From assembly GCF_000297395.2 (NCBI RefSeq), contig NZ_HF570108.1:4429910-4493909 (forward strand): 64,000 nucleotides of DNA. Direction: 5' to 3'. The stretch is from Micromonospora lupini str. Lupac 08 (lineage in GTDB: Bacteria; Actinomycetota; Actinomycetes; Mycobacteriales; Micromonosporaceae). The translations under genes and the position numbers were made by a program. The notes below the pieces were generated by a model. That model made no database searches and was not told where the DNA came from. It saw nothing but the letters and a program-made list of their open reading frames with translations. This document shows, piece by piece, positions 10,366 to 19,757 of this stretch; positions within the stretch are counted from its first letter, which is position 1, and each line of letters opens with the position of its first letter.

Positions 10366-10428
10366 GCCGCAAATAAGACGGGAGCGCAGCCGACGGTAAC
10401 GCCGGAGGCGCTTCCGTCGCTCACCCGG

Positions 10429-10821
10429 TCAGGAGGCCGCGTCTCCACTCACGGGCTGGGCCACGTCCTCGAACAACGACCATCGGTTCCGCCATGCCTC
10501 CACGCTTCCCGGGTAGATCGCCGCATGCCGGCTGTCCGGGTTGCGCGGGCGAACGCCGCCGACGCTCGCCATGAAGTCGTCGTGCCGCTCGCACACCCCG
10601 GCACGCAGGTCCTCTCCAGGTACAACATAAAAGTCCTGGCGTCCGTCGGTCACGTCCACGAGGACGTAGAGGTCGGTCGACATCGCCGTCATCCTGTCGA
10701 TGTCCGCGACCATCCACCCACCCTGCGCGACGACCTGAACGGCCGTCCTACTGTTGATCTTCACGAAGGTCTGCGGCCCGTGCAGGCTCGCCGAATAGCC
10801 CTGCAACAGGGCCTCGGCCAC
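10429..10821 (-). CDS. Small protein downstream of the methyltransferase; possible PD-(D/E)XK-like fold, unproven
   Basis: The frame contains 130 residues from a GTG at 10821 (VAEALLQGYSASLHG). Visible features are FVKINSRTAVQVVAQGGW, then LYVLVDVTDGRQDFYVVPG, then a tail with YPGSVEAWRNRW. The alternating strands with D and E/Q residues (VDVTDG..DFYVV) recall small restriction-endonuclease-like proteins, but no canonical (D/E)XK signature is clear. The frame stays protein-like upstream of the GTG (SNHQKHQAGRHLAV) with no ATG or GTG before the methyltransferase stop at 10887. The true start may therefore be TTG or CTG, or the 5' end may have been lost. It lies 65 bases downstream of the methyltransferase on the same strand, so it is probably in that operon. 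If it is a nuclease it would be the missing effector, but this is inference. Confidence 0.6.
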   Translation of the reverse strand: MAEALLQGYSASLHGPQTFVKINSRTAVQVVAQGGWMVADIDRMTAMSTDLYVLVDVTDGRQDFYVVPGEDLRAGVCERHDDFMASVGGVRPRNPDSRHAAIYPGSVEAWRNRWSLFEDVAQPVSGDAAS

Positions 10822-10886
10822 CGCGAGGTGCCGGCCAGCCTGGTGTTTCTGGTGGTTGCTCGGAGCGGTGGAAGAGGGGTGGCGGA

Positions 10887-13800
10887 CTACGACGGCTGCC
10901 AGCCCGCGCCAATCGCATCCTGAAGCCGCTTACTGAAAACGGCATGCGCCTGCCGGTACTCGTTCTCCCGATCCGCCTTGTAGAACGGAACCTCGTATCC
11001 GACAGGCACCGGGTGCTGCTCCGGATCATCGAGGTACCCGATCAACTGCTCAAAAGCTTCGTTTGGCTGGTCGACGCCGCGCGAATAATAGTCCCTGGTG
11101 ATTCTGCGCCCGCCCCTGTCAAACCACATCGCTGACTCATACTCGTTCAGCACTGGGAAACGGGCCCTATACATCGACAAGAGCTCCTCATCCCCTATTC
11201 CAAGCCATACCGCCACGAGCGCGTCCAATTCAACCAATGCAGACCGACGCGCACGCTCTGTCCGAAGAGGAACTTTGCCAGTCCAGGGGCGGTCGACATT
11301 GTTAAGTTTCTGCGCCTCTGGCAGTGCGAGCCATGGCACTGCCCAATCCTCCGCGTCTCGCCACCGGTCGTCGTAAACTTCCTGCCAGAGCGGGGCATAC
11401 GCGCTGGTTAGGCAGTTCAGCCGCAGCACGCGCAGCAGGGCCGCAGCCGCAAGCGGATGGCTAGGGTCAGGCGCGGGCATCGCGCCCGCATTGTTCACAT
11501 CTAAATGTCCACGGCCAGCGATCCGCAGCATGTAGTCCAGCGGCAACGATGTCCAGAACGCTGCGTGCAAGGCCGTCTCTCGCTCGCCACCCACCACCAT
11601 CGATCGAACCGCATGGATATGCGCTGGCCCTGGCGGAATGATGGCCGCAAAGAGGCTTCTCTCCGTCGTGAGCGGCACCATCTCGCGCCACGCAAGACGG
11701 TAGTAAGCGGTGCATGGCCGTCCGTTCCACATGTCCTGCGCCCGCTGGTAGTCCGCGCGGTCGACTGCTCTGCAGTAGTTTGTCCGCGGAACCGCGTCCT
11801 CGGCGAGGGTCGTCAGATTCCACGCCTCGTAGTCTTTGTTGCTCCGGCACGGGATATTGGGCTGTTTGGCCAGTGGGTTCGCTACACCAAAGTGGGGCCC
11901 CTGCAAGATCACCTCAGACCAGTCCTCCGGCGCCGCACCCCGCCATACGATGATGCCCTCATCCTTGGCGCCTTTTTCGTTCAGTCCTGTCGAAATCATT
12001 GGTTGGAGATCGGCAAGCCGTCGACCCATCGACGCTAGCGCCGATATGGCCCTCTGCTCACCGACGGTTATAGGCTGCAAGAGGGCAGTCTGGCTCACTG
12101 GAACGTCAAGGTTGCCCGTTACCAGTCGCCATTCGGCCAGCACCGAATCATCTACGGTAATCAGCCGACCGCGGTGCGGCCGCAGATCCCACGTGCCGAC
12201 GGCTTTCATGCCAGGCAGAGAACCTGCTCCATCGTGCACCAGGGAGCCGATCAGCGTCTCCGTAGCGTAAAGCCAGTTGACATGCGTGAAAGAGATGCGA
12301 CCGCGCGGCGCCCCGTATACGTGTATCCCGAACTCCTGCCGCCAGTTGATCTCCCGAAAAAGTAGCCGCATGTTCTGGAAATGCCCGTGAAGCCTTAGGT
12401 GTTCGTAGGCCATGGAACGCAACCGGCCTTCTCGGGCCCCAGTGAAGTGGCTGTCGGGGTGCACCAGACCGGCAACTCCCAGCCGGGACACGTTCTGCCA
12501 CACCCGACACATAAATGCTCGATACAAGTCCGGGCGCGTTCCCGAGAGCAAAGGATAGGTTGTGGCAGACGTATAGAATGCAACGTTGCCGGAGTTCGTA
12601 GTCAGCTCACGAAGGTAGAATCTGTCCCCAGCTGCGGTGATCCTCTTCCGGTCTCGCCAAGCCTGGCCGGCCGCATTTTCAGTCATCACGAACCACGGAT
12701 CGCACTCGGCCAGCACGATGTCTTCGCGCCAGTCTGGCCGTACCCATGGCGGGTTGCCAACTTGGATGTCGAATCCACCCCTGGAGAAGGCTTGGGCGAA
12801 GGTGAGTTCCCAGTGGAAGAAGCCCTGCTGTTCGGCGATCTGGTCGGCGACAAGCAGCCAGGGGAACCGGTCGGAGAGGGTCCACGGCGAGTCGACCCCA
12901 ATTACCCCGTCGAGCTTCCGCTCGAACTCGCTCATCTCGCTCAGGCTCGTGAGCGTCCGGCCGTAGAACCGCTCGGTGCTCTCGTCCGCGTCGCTCCGGC
13001 CTACGAGCGCTTCGGCGAACGTCAGCCAATCATCCAGGTTGGACAGCGACACCTGCTGGCGGAGCTGTTCGGCCACTGTCATCCGTCGCGTGCCCCCGGT
13101 CGGCTTCGTCGGGAGCTTCATCTGCTGCGGCTGCACGTTGCCGAAGATGTCCGGGGTCTCGTAGACGACCGACTCCTCGTACGCCGGCTCGTCTTTGATG
13201 TGTGAGACCTGGACGGGCGCGGCAGGATAGGCCGGGTCGGAGCCGTCGAGTAGCCCGACCTTGTCGAGCGGCCAGAACCACAGCGCACACCAGACGTCCA
13301 TCAACGTCTTGAGCCGCCAGTACGGCGTGCCCGGCGCGGTCAGGTCGGCGAGGATTTCCTCCCGCGGCACAGCCTCCGTGACCTGCGGCAGGTCCTCGGC
13401 ACCCCAGACAGCAATGTCGCGACGAATCTCCCGCTCGGAGATGTCGAGCCGCTGCTGCACCAGCCCCCACAGGAATTCAACCCGCCGAGCGAGGGCCTGC
13501 AACCGCTGGACCTGCGAGTTCTTCCCCTTGGCCGACGGCGTCCGTTTCATCGCCGTACGCCACGCCTTTAGTCTCGCGGTCTCGGCCGGCGCCAGCTCGC
13601 GGGCCTCCTTCTCGCCCGCTACCGCGCCCCAGCCGTCGGCGGGGAGCAGGAAGTGGTGGATGGTGCCCTCGTCGATCGGCCCGTCCCGGAAGGGCTGCTC
13701 CTTCGGGGCGGTGGTGAGCCACGACTTGTCGGCGAGCTGCTTCGGGCCGTAGGTCTTGCGGCCGGCGCCGATGAGGGAGTTGCCGCGTTGCAGGTGCAGG

Positions 13801-15806
13801 CCGAACCAGGGGGCCTGGAGGCCGGCGTGCATGACGTTGAGCCAGAGCGACACCTCGGCCAACTCGACGGCGGTGCGGTTGAGGTCGACGCCGTAGCTGT
13901 TGTGCAGGGCGATGTACGCCTTCACCCGTTGGAGTTCGAGGTGGTAGTCCTCCGGGTCGAGAGTGACGTCCAGTTCCTTCTGCCGGCGGCGTAGGTATTC
14001 GGCGGCGACCTGGTTGATGGCCTCGTTGAGGAAAGCGCCGGAGCCGAGCGCCGGCTCGCAGATGGTCCAGTCCAGCAGTTCGCGGGCCGGGGTGATCGTG
14101 TCGTCCTGGTCGAGCCGGTACTTGAGGGCGAGTTGGACGGTGACCTCGGTGAGCGACTGCGGCGTGTAGTACGAGGCGCTGGTCTGCCGGTCCCGGCCCG
14201 CGAGCCGGTAGACGAACTGGCCGGGCTGATAGCTGACCCGGCTGCGGACGCCGGTGTACGCGTCCTCCTTGTAGACGAAGACACCATCGTCGTACTCGTC
14301 GACCTTGGAGGCCGGGATCATCCACGAGCCGTCCTTCGGGTCGCCGTTCTTGGCGACCTCGTAGAGCTGCTCGGTCGCGACGAAACCGGTGTACGACATC
14401 AGGCCCTCGTAGACCGCGCCGAGCTGGTTGATGCCGAGCTGGGCGTACGAGATGAAGCCGCCGCGGCGCTTCTTGCCGCCCTTGGTGAGCATCAGCCGAC
14501 GCAACACCTCGTAGAGGACCTTGTTGCGCAGCCGCGTATCGATCTTCGGGGCTTCGTCATCGTCGGGGTCGCTGCCCGGCTCGGCGATCAACCGACCAAT
14601 GAGCTTGGTCTTCTCGGGCAGGAACAGGTCAGAGCGCATCGGCTCGAAGCGCAGCCCCTCCCCCTCGCTGGCCTTGTCGTCGACGTCCGCGCCGCCGCGC
14701 GGCCGGTGCCCCTCGTTGACCATGCGGAACAGCAGGTCGAGTGACTCGTACAGGTGGGTGCCGTCCTCGCCGGAGGGGGCGAGGCGGCGGGAGACGAGGT
14801 CACCGAGGCGGGCAAGGCTGTAGCCCTCGACGTACTGGGGGTCGTTGACCGGCAGCACGCCCAGTTCGGGGCGGGCCTCGGCGTAGAGCAGGAACAGGAT
14901 TCGGTAGAGGTAGCGCAGCGACTCCCGGCCCAACTCCTTGGCCAGTTCGTCGAGGTCCATCACCTGCTGCGGCTGGTAGCCGGCCCGCCGGATCTGGTCC
15001 AGGACCTCGTTGGCGATGAGTTCGACGGAGACCTTCAGGCCCTCGCGGAGTTCGCTGGACACACCGACGGCGTGCTGGCGGGAGCCGGCGACCAGGTCGG
15101 CGAGGGGTTCGGTGCCGCCCTCGGCGGGTGGGCGCAGCGAGTCGGCACCGAAGAGCGCCGCGACGACGTCGAGTTCCTTGTCGTCGTTGCGGGCGTACGC
15201 GGTGTCGAGGCTGACAGCCAGGTAACGGCCCTCACCCCAGACGGTGCGGTCGGCGAGGGTGATCACGCCACCGCTGAGGATCAGCACGTAGCGGGGCTTC
15301 GGGCTGTCGGCGGCGAAGAGCAGGGAGGCGAGCTTGGCGCCCGTCTCGATGGTCTCGGTGCTCGACAGGGTGAGCGGATCGAGCAGCCGGCCGGCCCCGT
15401 CCGGGTCCTGCGCTGCCTCGGTGTCGACCGCCCAACCGCAGTCCAGCGCGACGATGCCGTGTGCGGTGGTCAGCTCGGCGTGGGCGACGCTTACCTCGTA
15501 CTCCTGGCCGTTGCGTTCGACGGTGATGGTCTGCGGCTGCGGGTCGAAGCCCAGCGCCCGCAACACGTCCTGGTGCTGCTTACGCAGCCGCTCCGGGTCG
15601 AAGAAGTCGGCGTCGGTCAGCTCGGTCTTGGCGTCGAAGTACTGCCGGCGCATGCCACGAAGCCCGGCGCGTGGCGTGACCCGGCCGGACTTCTCGTCCT
15701 CGACCCACTGCTTGAGCAGGCCGCCCTTGAGGGTGGTGGGCAGGATCTCGGCGAGGTAGTGCGCGGAGAGATACTCGCCGCGGTTAGTCAGCGACTCGAA
15801 GCTCAT
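10887..15806 (-). CDS. Giant Eco57I-type N6-adenine DNA methyltransferase (DrmMI/PglX-like)
   Basis: This 1,639-residue protein has a long N-terminal region, then TSASYYTPQSLTEVTV (motif X), CEPALGSGAFLNEA near residue 585 (motif I, S-adenosylmethionine binding), GVDLNRTAVELAEVSLWL, and VGNPPWVRPDW near residue 1017 (motif IV, catalytic NPPW). The C-terminal ~600 residues should hold the target-recognition region. The architecture matches the adenine methylases of class 1 DISARM (DrmMI) and BREX (PglX), which mark host DNA. Its ATG overlaps the stop of the SNF2 helicase gene by four bases (ATGA), so the two are coupled. Base composition changes within the gene: codons downstream of about 12,730 are clearly less GC-rich than those upstream, placing a mosaic junction just after NPPW. 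No nuclease motif was recognised. Confidence 0.9.
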   Translation of the reverse strand: MSFESLTNRGEYLSAHYLAEILPTTLKGGLLKQWVEDEKSGRVTPRAGLRGMRRQYFDAKTELTDADFFDPERLRKQHQDVLRALGFDPQPQTITVERNGQEYEVSVAHAELTTAHGIVALDCGWAVDTEAAQDPDGAGRLLDPLTLSSTETIETGAKLASLLFAADSPKPRYVLILSGGVITLADRTVWGEGRYLAVSLDTAYARNDDKELDVVAALFGADSLRPPAEGGTEPLADLVAGSRQHAVGVSSELREGLKVSVELIANEVLDQIRRAGYQPQQVMDLDELAKELGRESLRYLYRILFLLYAEARPELGVLPVNDPQYVEGYSLARLGDLVSRRLAPSGEDGTHLYESLDLLFRMVNEGHRPRGGADVDDKASEGEGLRFEPMRSDLFLPEKTKLIGRLIAEPGSDPDDDEAPKIDTRLRNKVLYEVLRRLMLTKGGKKRRGGFISYAQLGINQLGAVYEGLMSYTGFVATEQLYEVAKNGDPKDGSWMIPASKVDEYDDGVFVYKEDAYTGVRSRVSYQPGQFVYRLAGRDRQTSASYYTPQSLTEVTVQLALKYRLDQDDTITPARELLDWTICEPALGSGAFLNEAINQVAAEYLRRRQKELDVTLDPEDYHLELQRVKAYIALHNSYGVDLNRTAVELAEVSLWLNVMHAGLQAPWFGLHLQRGNSLIGAGRKTYGPKQLADKSWLTTAPKEQPFRDGPIDEGTIHHFLLPADGWGAVAGEKEARELAPAETARLKAWRTAMKRTPSAKGKNSQVQRLQALARRVEFLWGLVQQRLDISEREIRRDIAVWGAEDLPQVTEAVPREEILADLTAPGTPYWRLKTLMDVWCALWFWPLDKVGLLDGSDPAYPAAPVQVSHIKDEPAYEESVVYETPDIFGNVQPQQMKLPTKPTGGTRRMTVAEQLRQQVSLSNLDDWLTFAEALVGRSDADESTERFYGRTLTSLSEMSEFERKLDGVIGVDSPWTLSDRFPWLLVADQIAEQQGFFHWELTFAQAFSRGGFDIQVGNPPWVRPDWREDIVLAECDPWFVMTENAAGQAWRDRKRITAAGDRFYLRELTTNSGNVAFYTSATTYPLLSGTRPDLYRAFMCRVWQNVSRLGVAGLVHPDSHFTGAREGRLRSMAYEHLRLHGHFQNMRLLFREINWRQEFGIHVYGAPRGRISFTHVNWLYATETLIGSLVHDGAGSLPGMKAVGTWDLRPHRGRLITVDDSVLAEWRLVTGNLDVPVSQTALLQPITVGEQRAISALASMGRRLADLQPMISTGLNEKGAKDEGIIVWRGAAPEDWSEVILQGPHFGVANPLAKQPNIPCRSNKDYEAWNLTTLAEDAVPRTNYCRAVDRADYQRAQDMWNGRPCTAYYRLAWREMVPLTTERSLFAAIIPPGPAHIHAVRSMVVGGERETALHAAFWTSLPLDYMLRIAGRGHLDVNNAGAMPAPDPSHPLAAAALLRVLRLNCLTSAYAPLWQEVYDDRWRDAEDWAVPWLALPEAQKLNNVDRPWTGKVPLRTERARRSALVELDALVAVWLGIGDEELLSMYRARFPVLNEYESAMWFDRGGRRITRDYYSRGVDQPNEAFEQLIGYLDDPEQHPVPVGYEVPFYKADRENEYRQAHAVFSKRLQDAIGAGWQPS

Positions 15807-18604
15807 GCGGCACTCTCCTGCGACGGTACGAGGACGGCGAGCACCCGCAGCAGCGGGTCGCCGGCGGTCTCCAGGCGGTCGAGCAGGTCGTGCTGCTCCT
15901 GGACGGTGGCGTCGACGCGTTGGCGTCGCTTCTCCCGATGCGCGCCGGGCAGCTCATCGAGGATGCTGGCCTGCTGGAAGGTCCTCAGCTGCTCGCGGTG
16001 CCGTTGCAACGGCTCGGCGTTGGCCTCGGCCCACTCGGCGCGCTTGCCCTCCAGATACTGCCGGGCAACCTGGACGGCGTCCGGCAGCAGGTTCTTGAGC
16101 GGGCCCATCGCGATGGCCTCGGCGCGGTTGACCATCGTGGGGCCGACATTGGCCTCGCGCAGGACCTCGTCCATCGGCCGGATGGTCGGCGACGTGGGCA
16201 GGTCGGAGACGGCCATCCACTGGACGACCGTGGGTTGGCCGAGGCGGTTGGCGTAGACGCCCTGGATCAGGAAGGTCAGCGCGGTCACGTCGGCGGTGAG
16301 CACCGGGGCCTGTTGGCGGCCGAGCCGGATCAGGACCTTGTCGACCAGCCAGTCGACCATCGGGTGCACGTCGCTGAGGAAGGCGATGTCCGGCCACATC
16401 GGGGTCTTGCTCTGCCGGGCCTGGTCGAGCTTGCGCTGGGCGAGCGCGCGGTCGAAGGTGACCTTGAGGCGCAGATCCTCGCCCTCCCGGTGTGCCCGCA
16501 GGTAGGTGCGGGGCAGGTCGGTGAGCCGGTGCACCAGGTCGTCGGGGGCGAGGAAGGTCAGCAGTTCGTCCTCCCGACGCAGGTCGATGTGGTCCTCGGG
16601 CCGGTCCTCGTAGATCTCATACAGGGCGGCGTCGACGAAGTCCTGCGTGGAGTCGAAGAGCTTCGGCACCTTCGCCTGGGGCACGTCCTCCGCTACGGGC
16701 GCGGTGCCGACCTCCCCGAAGAGGTCGGCCATCACGTCGACCTCGGCATGGGCAGCCTCGTAGGACTCGTCCACCGACTTGCCGGCGAGCAGGTCCCGGA
16801 CCAGCCGGTCCTCCTCGGCCTTGGCGTCGTACTGGCCCGTCACGGCCTCGACACTGCCAAGGCTGCGGTGGGCGGTCTCCTCCCGGTTGAGGAGCTTCTC
16901 GGCGACCGTGCGGTCGTCCTTGGCGTCCTCGCGGTCGGAGGTGAGGATGAGCGCACGGAACTGCGGCTGGTACTTCTGCCCGTAGCGATCGATACGGCCA
17001 TTGCGCTGCTCGATCCGGATCAGGCTCCACGGGATGTCGTAGTGGATCAGGTGGTGGCACTGCTGGTGCAGGTTGACACCCTCGGAGGCGACGTCGCCGG
17101 TGAAGAGCAACCGGACGTCACTGCCGGCCAGCTCGAACTCCTGAAGGATCGTCTGCTCATCCTTGTCGGCCACACCGCCATGCAGCACCCGGATCGCGTT
17201 CGGCTTGAGGCCGAGCATTCCGGGGACGACCTCGGCAAGCCACTTGATGGTCGGCACCCGCTCGGAGAAGACCACGGCCCGGGTGCTGCTGTTCTTGCCG
17301 ACGCCGATCTTTCTCAGCTCGTCGACCAGTCCCTTGAGCTTGCTGGAGTCGGTGTCGGTCATAGCGGAGGTCAGCTCCGCGAGCCGGTCCAGGGCCGCCC
17401 GTTCGGTGCCGGTGGCCTTCTTGCGCCGGTTGGTCACCGTCTCGTGCAACGCCCGGTGCGAGGACAGAAACGACTTCAACAAGGTGTACGGGAACAGTCG
17501 GTGCTGCCCCGTGATTGGCTCGTCGGTCCACTTGCCGGCCAACCACACATCGGTCAGCTCGTCGAAGATCTGCTCCTCGATCGTGGTCGCCGTGCAGTGC
17601 AGGGCCTCAGACGGGCCGCGGTCGGCCCAGCGGTCGCCGATCTGGTCGCGCACCTCCGGGCTGATCTTCGTCCGGCGCAGGTAGAGGTGCGCGATGTCGC
17701 TGGCCTGGTAGTCCTTCTCGTTGGCGATCGCCGCCGGGTCGAGCAGCGAGATCAGCTGCGCGAAGGACTCCTTGTCGCCGTTGTGCGGCGTCGCGCTCGC
17801 CAAGAGCAACGCGTCGGTCTTCGCGGCCAGGCGGCGGGCCAGCTCGTTGCGCTGGGTGCCCTTGTTGATGAGGTTGTGCGACTCGTCGATGACGACCGCG
17901 TCCCAGGTGGTGGCGTCGAGGTGGTGGCCGAACTGGCCGGCGTCCTTGAGGGTGTCGACCGAGATGATGGCCCGTTTGAAGTAGGTGAACGGGTTACGCC
18001 CGGCGGGGATCTCCTGCTGAATGCGCTGGATACCGGTCGAATCGAGCCGGACCAGCGGGATCGCGAACCGGGTCCACAGCTCCCGCTGGAACTGTTCGAG
18101 CACCTGCTGCGGAGACACCACCAGGATGCGCTCCCCTCGGCCCCGGCGGATCAGCTCGGCGAGGATCAGCCCGATCTCCAGGGTCTTGCCCAGACCGACG
18201 ACATCGGCGAGCAGGATCCGCGGCCGCAACCCGGACAGGGCCAGCTCGACCGGCCGCTGCTGGTAGGTCAGCGGGTCCAGCAGGAACCGGTCGGCGAGGG
18301 CCAGCCCGCGCTCGGTGCGCGGCAGCGGAGTACGCCGCAGCACGGCTTCCAGGAAGAGGCGGCTCTGCCGGAACCGCGACGAGGTGTCCTGAATGAGGTC
18401 GGTCTCCTCGGGCATCAGTGGCGTGATGTCCTCAAGGTCGGTGAAGAAGGTCGCCTCGACGTCCTGCACGAACTCGGAGACGCCGACCGCCTTCACCATC
18501 GTGCCGTCCGCGGTGCCGGTCTTGACGCTGCGGATCAGCCACTCCTCGTCGCGGACGACGATGCGGGAGCCCGGGGCGAAGGTCGCGGCCTGGGTGGTGG
18601 TCAT
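15803..18604 (-). CDS. SNF2-family DNA helicase/translocase (DrmD/BrxHII-like)
   Basis: This 933-residue protein opens with a small beta-rich N-terminus (PGSRIVVRDEEWLIRSVKTG). The RecA-like lobe 1 has Walker A as DVVGLGKT near residue 132 (D-V-V instead of the usual D-E-x), the DESH box (VVIDESHNLI) near 240 and SATPHNGDKESF near 266. Lobe 2 has DVASEGVNLHQQCHHLIHYD and EQRNGRIDRYGQ near 535. A long C-terminal extension follows. This is the arrangement of DrmD in class 1 DISARM and of BrxHII in some BREX types. The ATG at 18604 lies 13 bases after the kinase stop, and its own stop overlaps the methyltransferase start. It would be an ATP-driven translocase working on the same DNA as the methyltransferase. 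Confidence 0.9.
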   Translation of the reverse strand: MTTTQAATFAPGSRIVVRDEEWLIRSVKTGTADGTMVKAVGVSEFVQDVEATFFTDLEDITPLMPEETDLIQDTSSRFRQSRLFLEAVLRRTPLPRTERGLALADRFLLDPLTYQQRPVELALSGLRPRILLADVVGLGKTLEIGLILAELIRRGRGERILVVSPQQVLEQFQRELWTRFAIPLVRLDSTGIQRIQQEIPAGRNPFTYFKRAIISVDTLKDAGQFGHHLDATTWDAVVIDESHNLINKGTQRNELARRLAAKTDALLLASATPHNGDKESFAQLISLLDPAAIANEKDYQASDIAHLYLRRTKISPEVRDQIGDRWADRGPSEALHCTATTIEEQIFDELTDVWLAGKWTDEPITGQHRLFPYTLLKSFLSSHRALHETVTNRRKKATGTERAALDRLAELTSAMTDTDSSKLKGLVDELRKIGVGKNSSTRAVVFSERVPTIKWLAEVVPGMLGLKPNAIRVLHGGVADKDEQTILQEFELAGSDVRLLFTGDVASEGVNLHQQCHHLIHYDIPWSLIRIEQRNGRIDRYGQKYQPQFRALILTSDREDAKDDRTVAEKLLNREETAHRSLGSVEAVTGQYDAKAEEDRLVRDLLAGKSVDESYEAAHAEVDVMADLFGEVGTAPVAEDVPQAKVPKLFDSTQDFVDAALYEIYEDRPEDHIDLRREDELLTFLAPDDLVHRLTDLPRTYLRAHREGEDLRLKVTFDRALAQRKLDQARQSKTPMWPDIAFLSDVHPMVDWLVDKVLIRLGRQQAPVLTADVTALTFLIQGVYANRLGQPTVVQWMAVSDLPTSPTIRPMDEVLREANVGPTMVNRAEAIAMGPLKNLLPDAVQVARQYLEGKRAEWAEANAEPLQRHREQLRTFQQASILDELPGAHREKRRQRVDATVQEQHDLLDRLETAGDPLLRVLAVLVPSQESAA

Positions 18605-18617
18605 CGGTGGTGCCTTC

Positions 18618-19682
18618 CTACAGGGTCGAGCGGCGGGCGTACTGGCGGCGCATCTTGTCGACGAGCCATGTCACATCGGCTGGCACCTTGGCGGGCCGCT
18701 CGGGGTCGCGCTTGTCGGGCTTTGGTGTCGGATCCGGAGGGGTCTCGTCCTCGGCGACCGTGGTGCCCTCCGGGTCCTGTCGCGGATCATCCAGGTCCTG
18801 AGGGACCAGCAGCTCCGTGCCACCGTCGTAGGTGAGTTCGGCGACTTCCTGGCGCAGGGCGTGGACGCTCTTGCCGCTGGCAGCGGTGGCGACCGCCAGC
18901 AGCCGGGCGCGAACGTCGGTCAGGCCGGGTCGGGCGGTGGGGTCGAAGGCGAGCATCGTGCCGAGTAACTGCACCAGCTCGGCCGGCACCTCGGAGAGGT
19001 CGGGAAGGTCGCTGGGCTCGCTGATGCGCAGCAGCAGGTTCCAGGAGTTGGTCGGTGGGTAGAGCCCATGCCCGGTCAGGGCGAAGACCAGCGTCGCGGC
19101 GAGGGCGTAGACATCGACCGCCGGCGTGAGGTCCCGCTCACCCTTGACCTGCTCGGGCGACATGTAGGCGGGCGTGCCGACCAGGGCGCCTGGCTCGGTC
19201 AGGTAGTCGTCCCGCTCGATCAGCACCGCCAGGCCGAAATCGATCAGCTTGGGGCCGTCGGGGCCGAGGATGATGTTCTGCGGCTTCAGGTCGCGGTGCA
19301 GCAGCTTGACCTGGTGCACCTTGGCCAGGCCCTCGGCGAGCATCGCTCCGGCCATGGCGGCCAACGGCAACGGAAGCGGCCCTCGTGCGTCGACATGCTG
19401 ACGCAGCGTGGTGCCGGGAACATACTCCACGGCGAGCCAGGCCGGGTTCGCGTACGGGTCGGCGCCCTCAAGGCGGGCCACCCGGGAGCCGAAGACCAGC
19501 TTGAGGCTGTCGACCTCGGTGGCGAACCGCTCGCGCACGGTCGGCGCCTCAATCAGGTGTTGCTTGATCACCTTCACGGCGACCCGCTCGGCGGTCGGCG
19601 ACACCGCGAAGAACACGTCGCCCATACCACCTGAGCCGAGCGGCCGGACCAACTCGTAGCCGCCGATTCTGCCCAGCGTCAT
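18618..19682 (-). CDS. Soluble Ser/Thr protein kinase, first gene of the helicase-methyltransferase operon
   Basis: This 354-residue protein has a complete eukaryotic-type kinase domain: glycine loop GSGGMG at residues 16-21, catalytic lysine K37 (VAVKVIK), HRDLKPQN from 129, DFG at 148-150 and GTPAYMSPEQ from 169. The domain ends near residue 270. The tail is acidic and proline-rich (DETPPDPTPKPDKRDPERP) and finishes with a basic helix (VDKMRRQYARRSTL). Unlike PknB-type receptors there is no transmembrane segment or PASTA repeat, so it is cytoplasmic. It is 13 bases upstream of the SNF2 gene. Kinases occur in Pgl/BREX type 2 (PglW) and other defence systems, but this short form is not PglW. 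It may phosphorylate the helicase or methyltransferase; the substrate is unknown. Confidence 0.92.
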   Translation of the reverse strand: MTLGRIGGYELVRPLGSGGMGDVFFAVSPTAERVAVKVIKQHLIEAPTVRERFATEVDSLKLVFGSRVARLEGADPYANPAWLAVEYVPGTTLRQHVDARGPLPLPLAAMAGAMLAEGLAKVHQVKLLHRDLKPQNIILGPDGPKLIDFGLAVLIERDDYLTEPGALVGTPAYMSPEQVKGERDLTPAVDVYALAATLVFALTGHGLYPPTNSWNLLLRISEPSDLPDLSEVPAELVQLLGTMLAFDPTARPGLTDVRARLLAVATAASGKSVHALRQEVAELTYDGGTELLVPQDLDDPRQDPEGTTVAEDETPPDPTPKPDKRDPERPAKVPADVTWLVDKMRRQYARRSTL

Positions 19683-19757
19683 TCGTCCCCCTCACGATGA
19701 CACCCGCCAAAACTGCTCGTCTGCCCTGTCGGCTCGACGCATGGCGGACGCATGACC

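Noticed and set aside
15890..18835. 981-residue plus-strand frame
   Set aside because: Antisense shadow of the SNF2 helicase gene, which carries all the helicase motifs.
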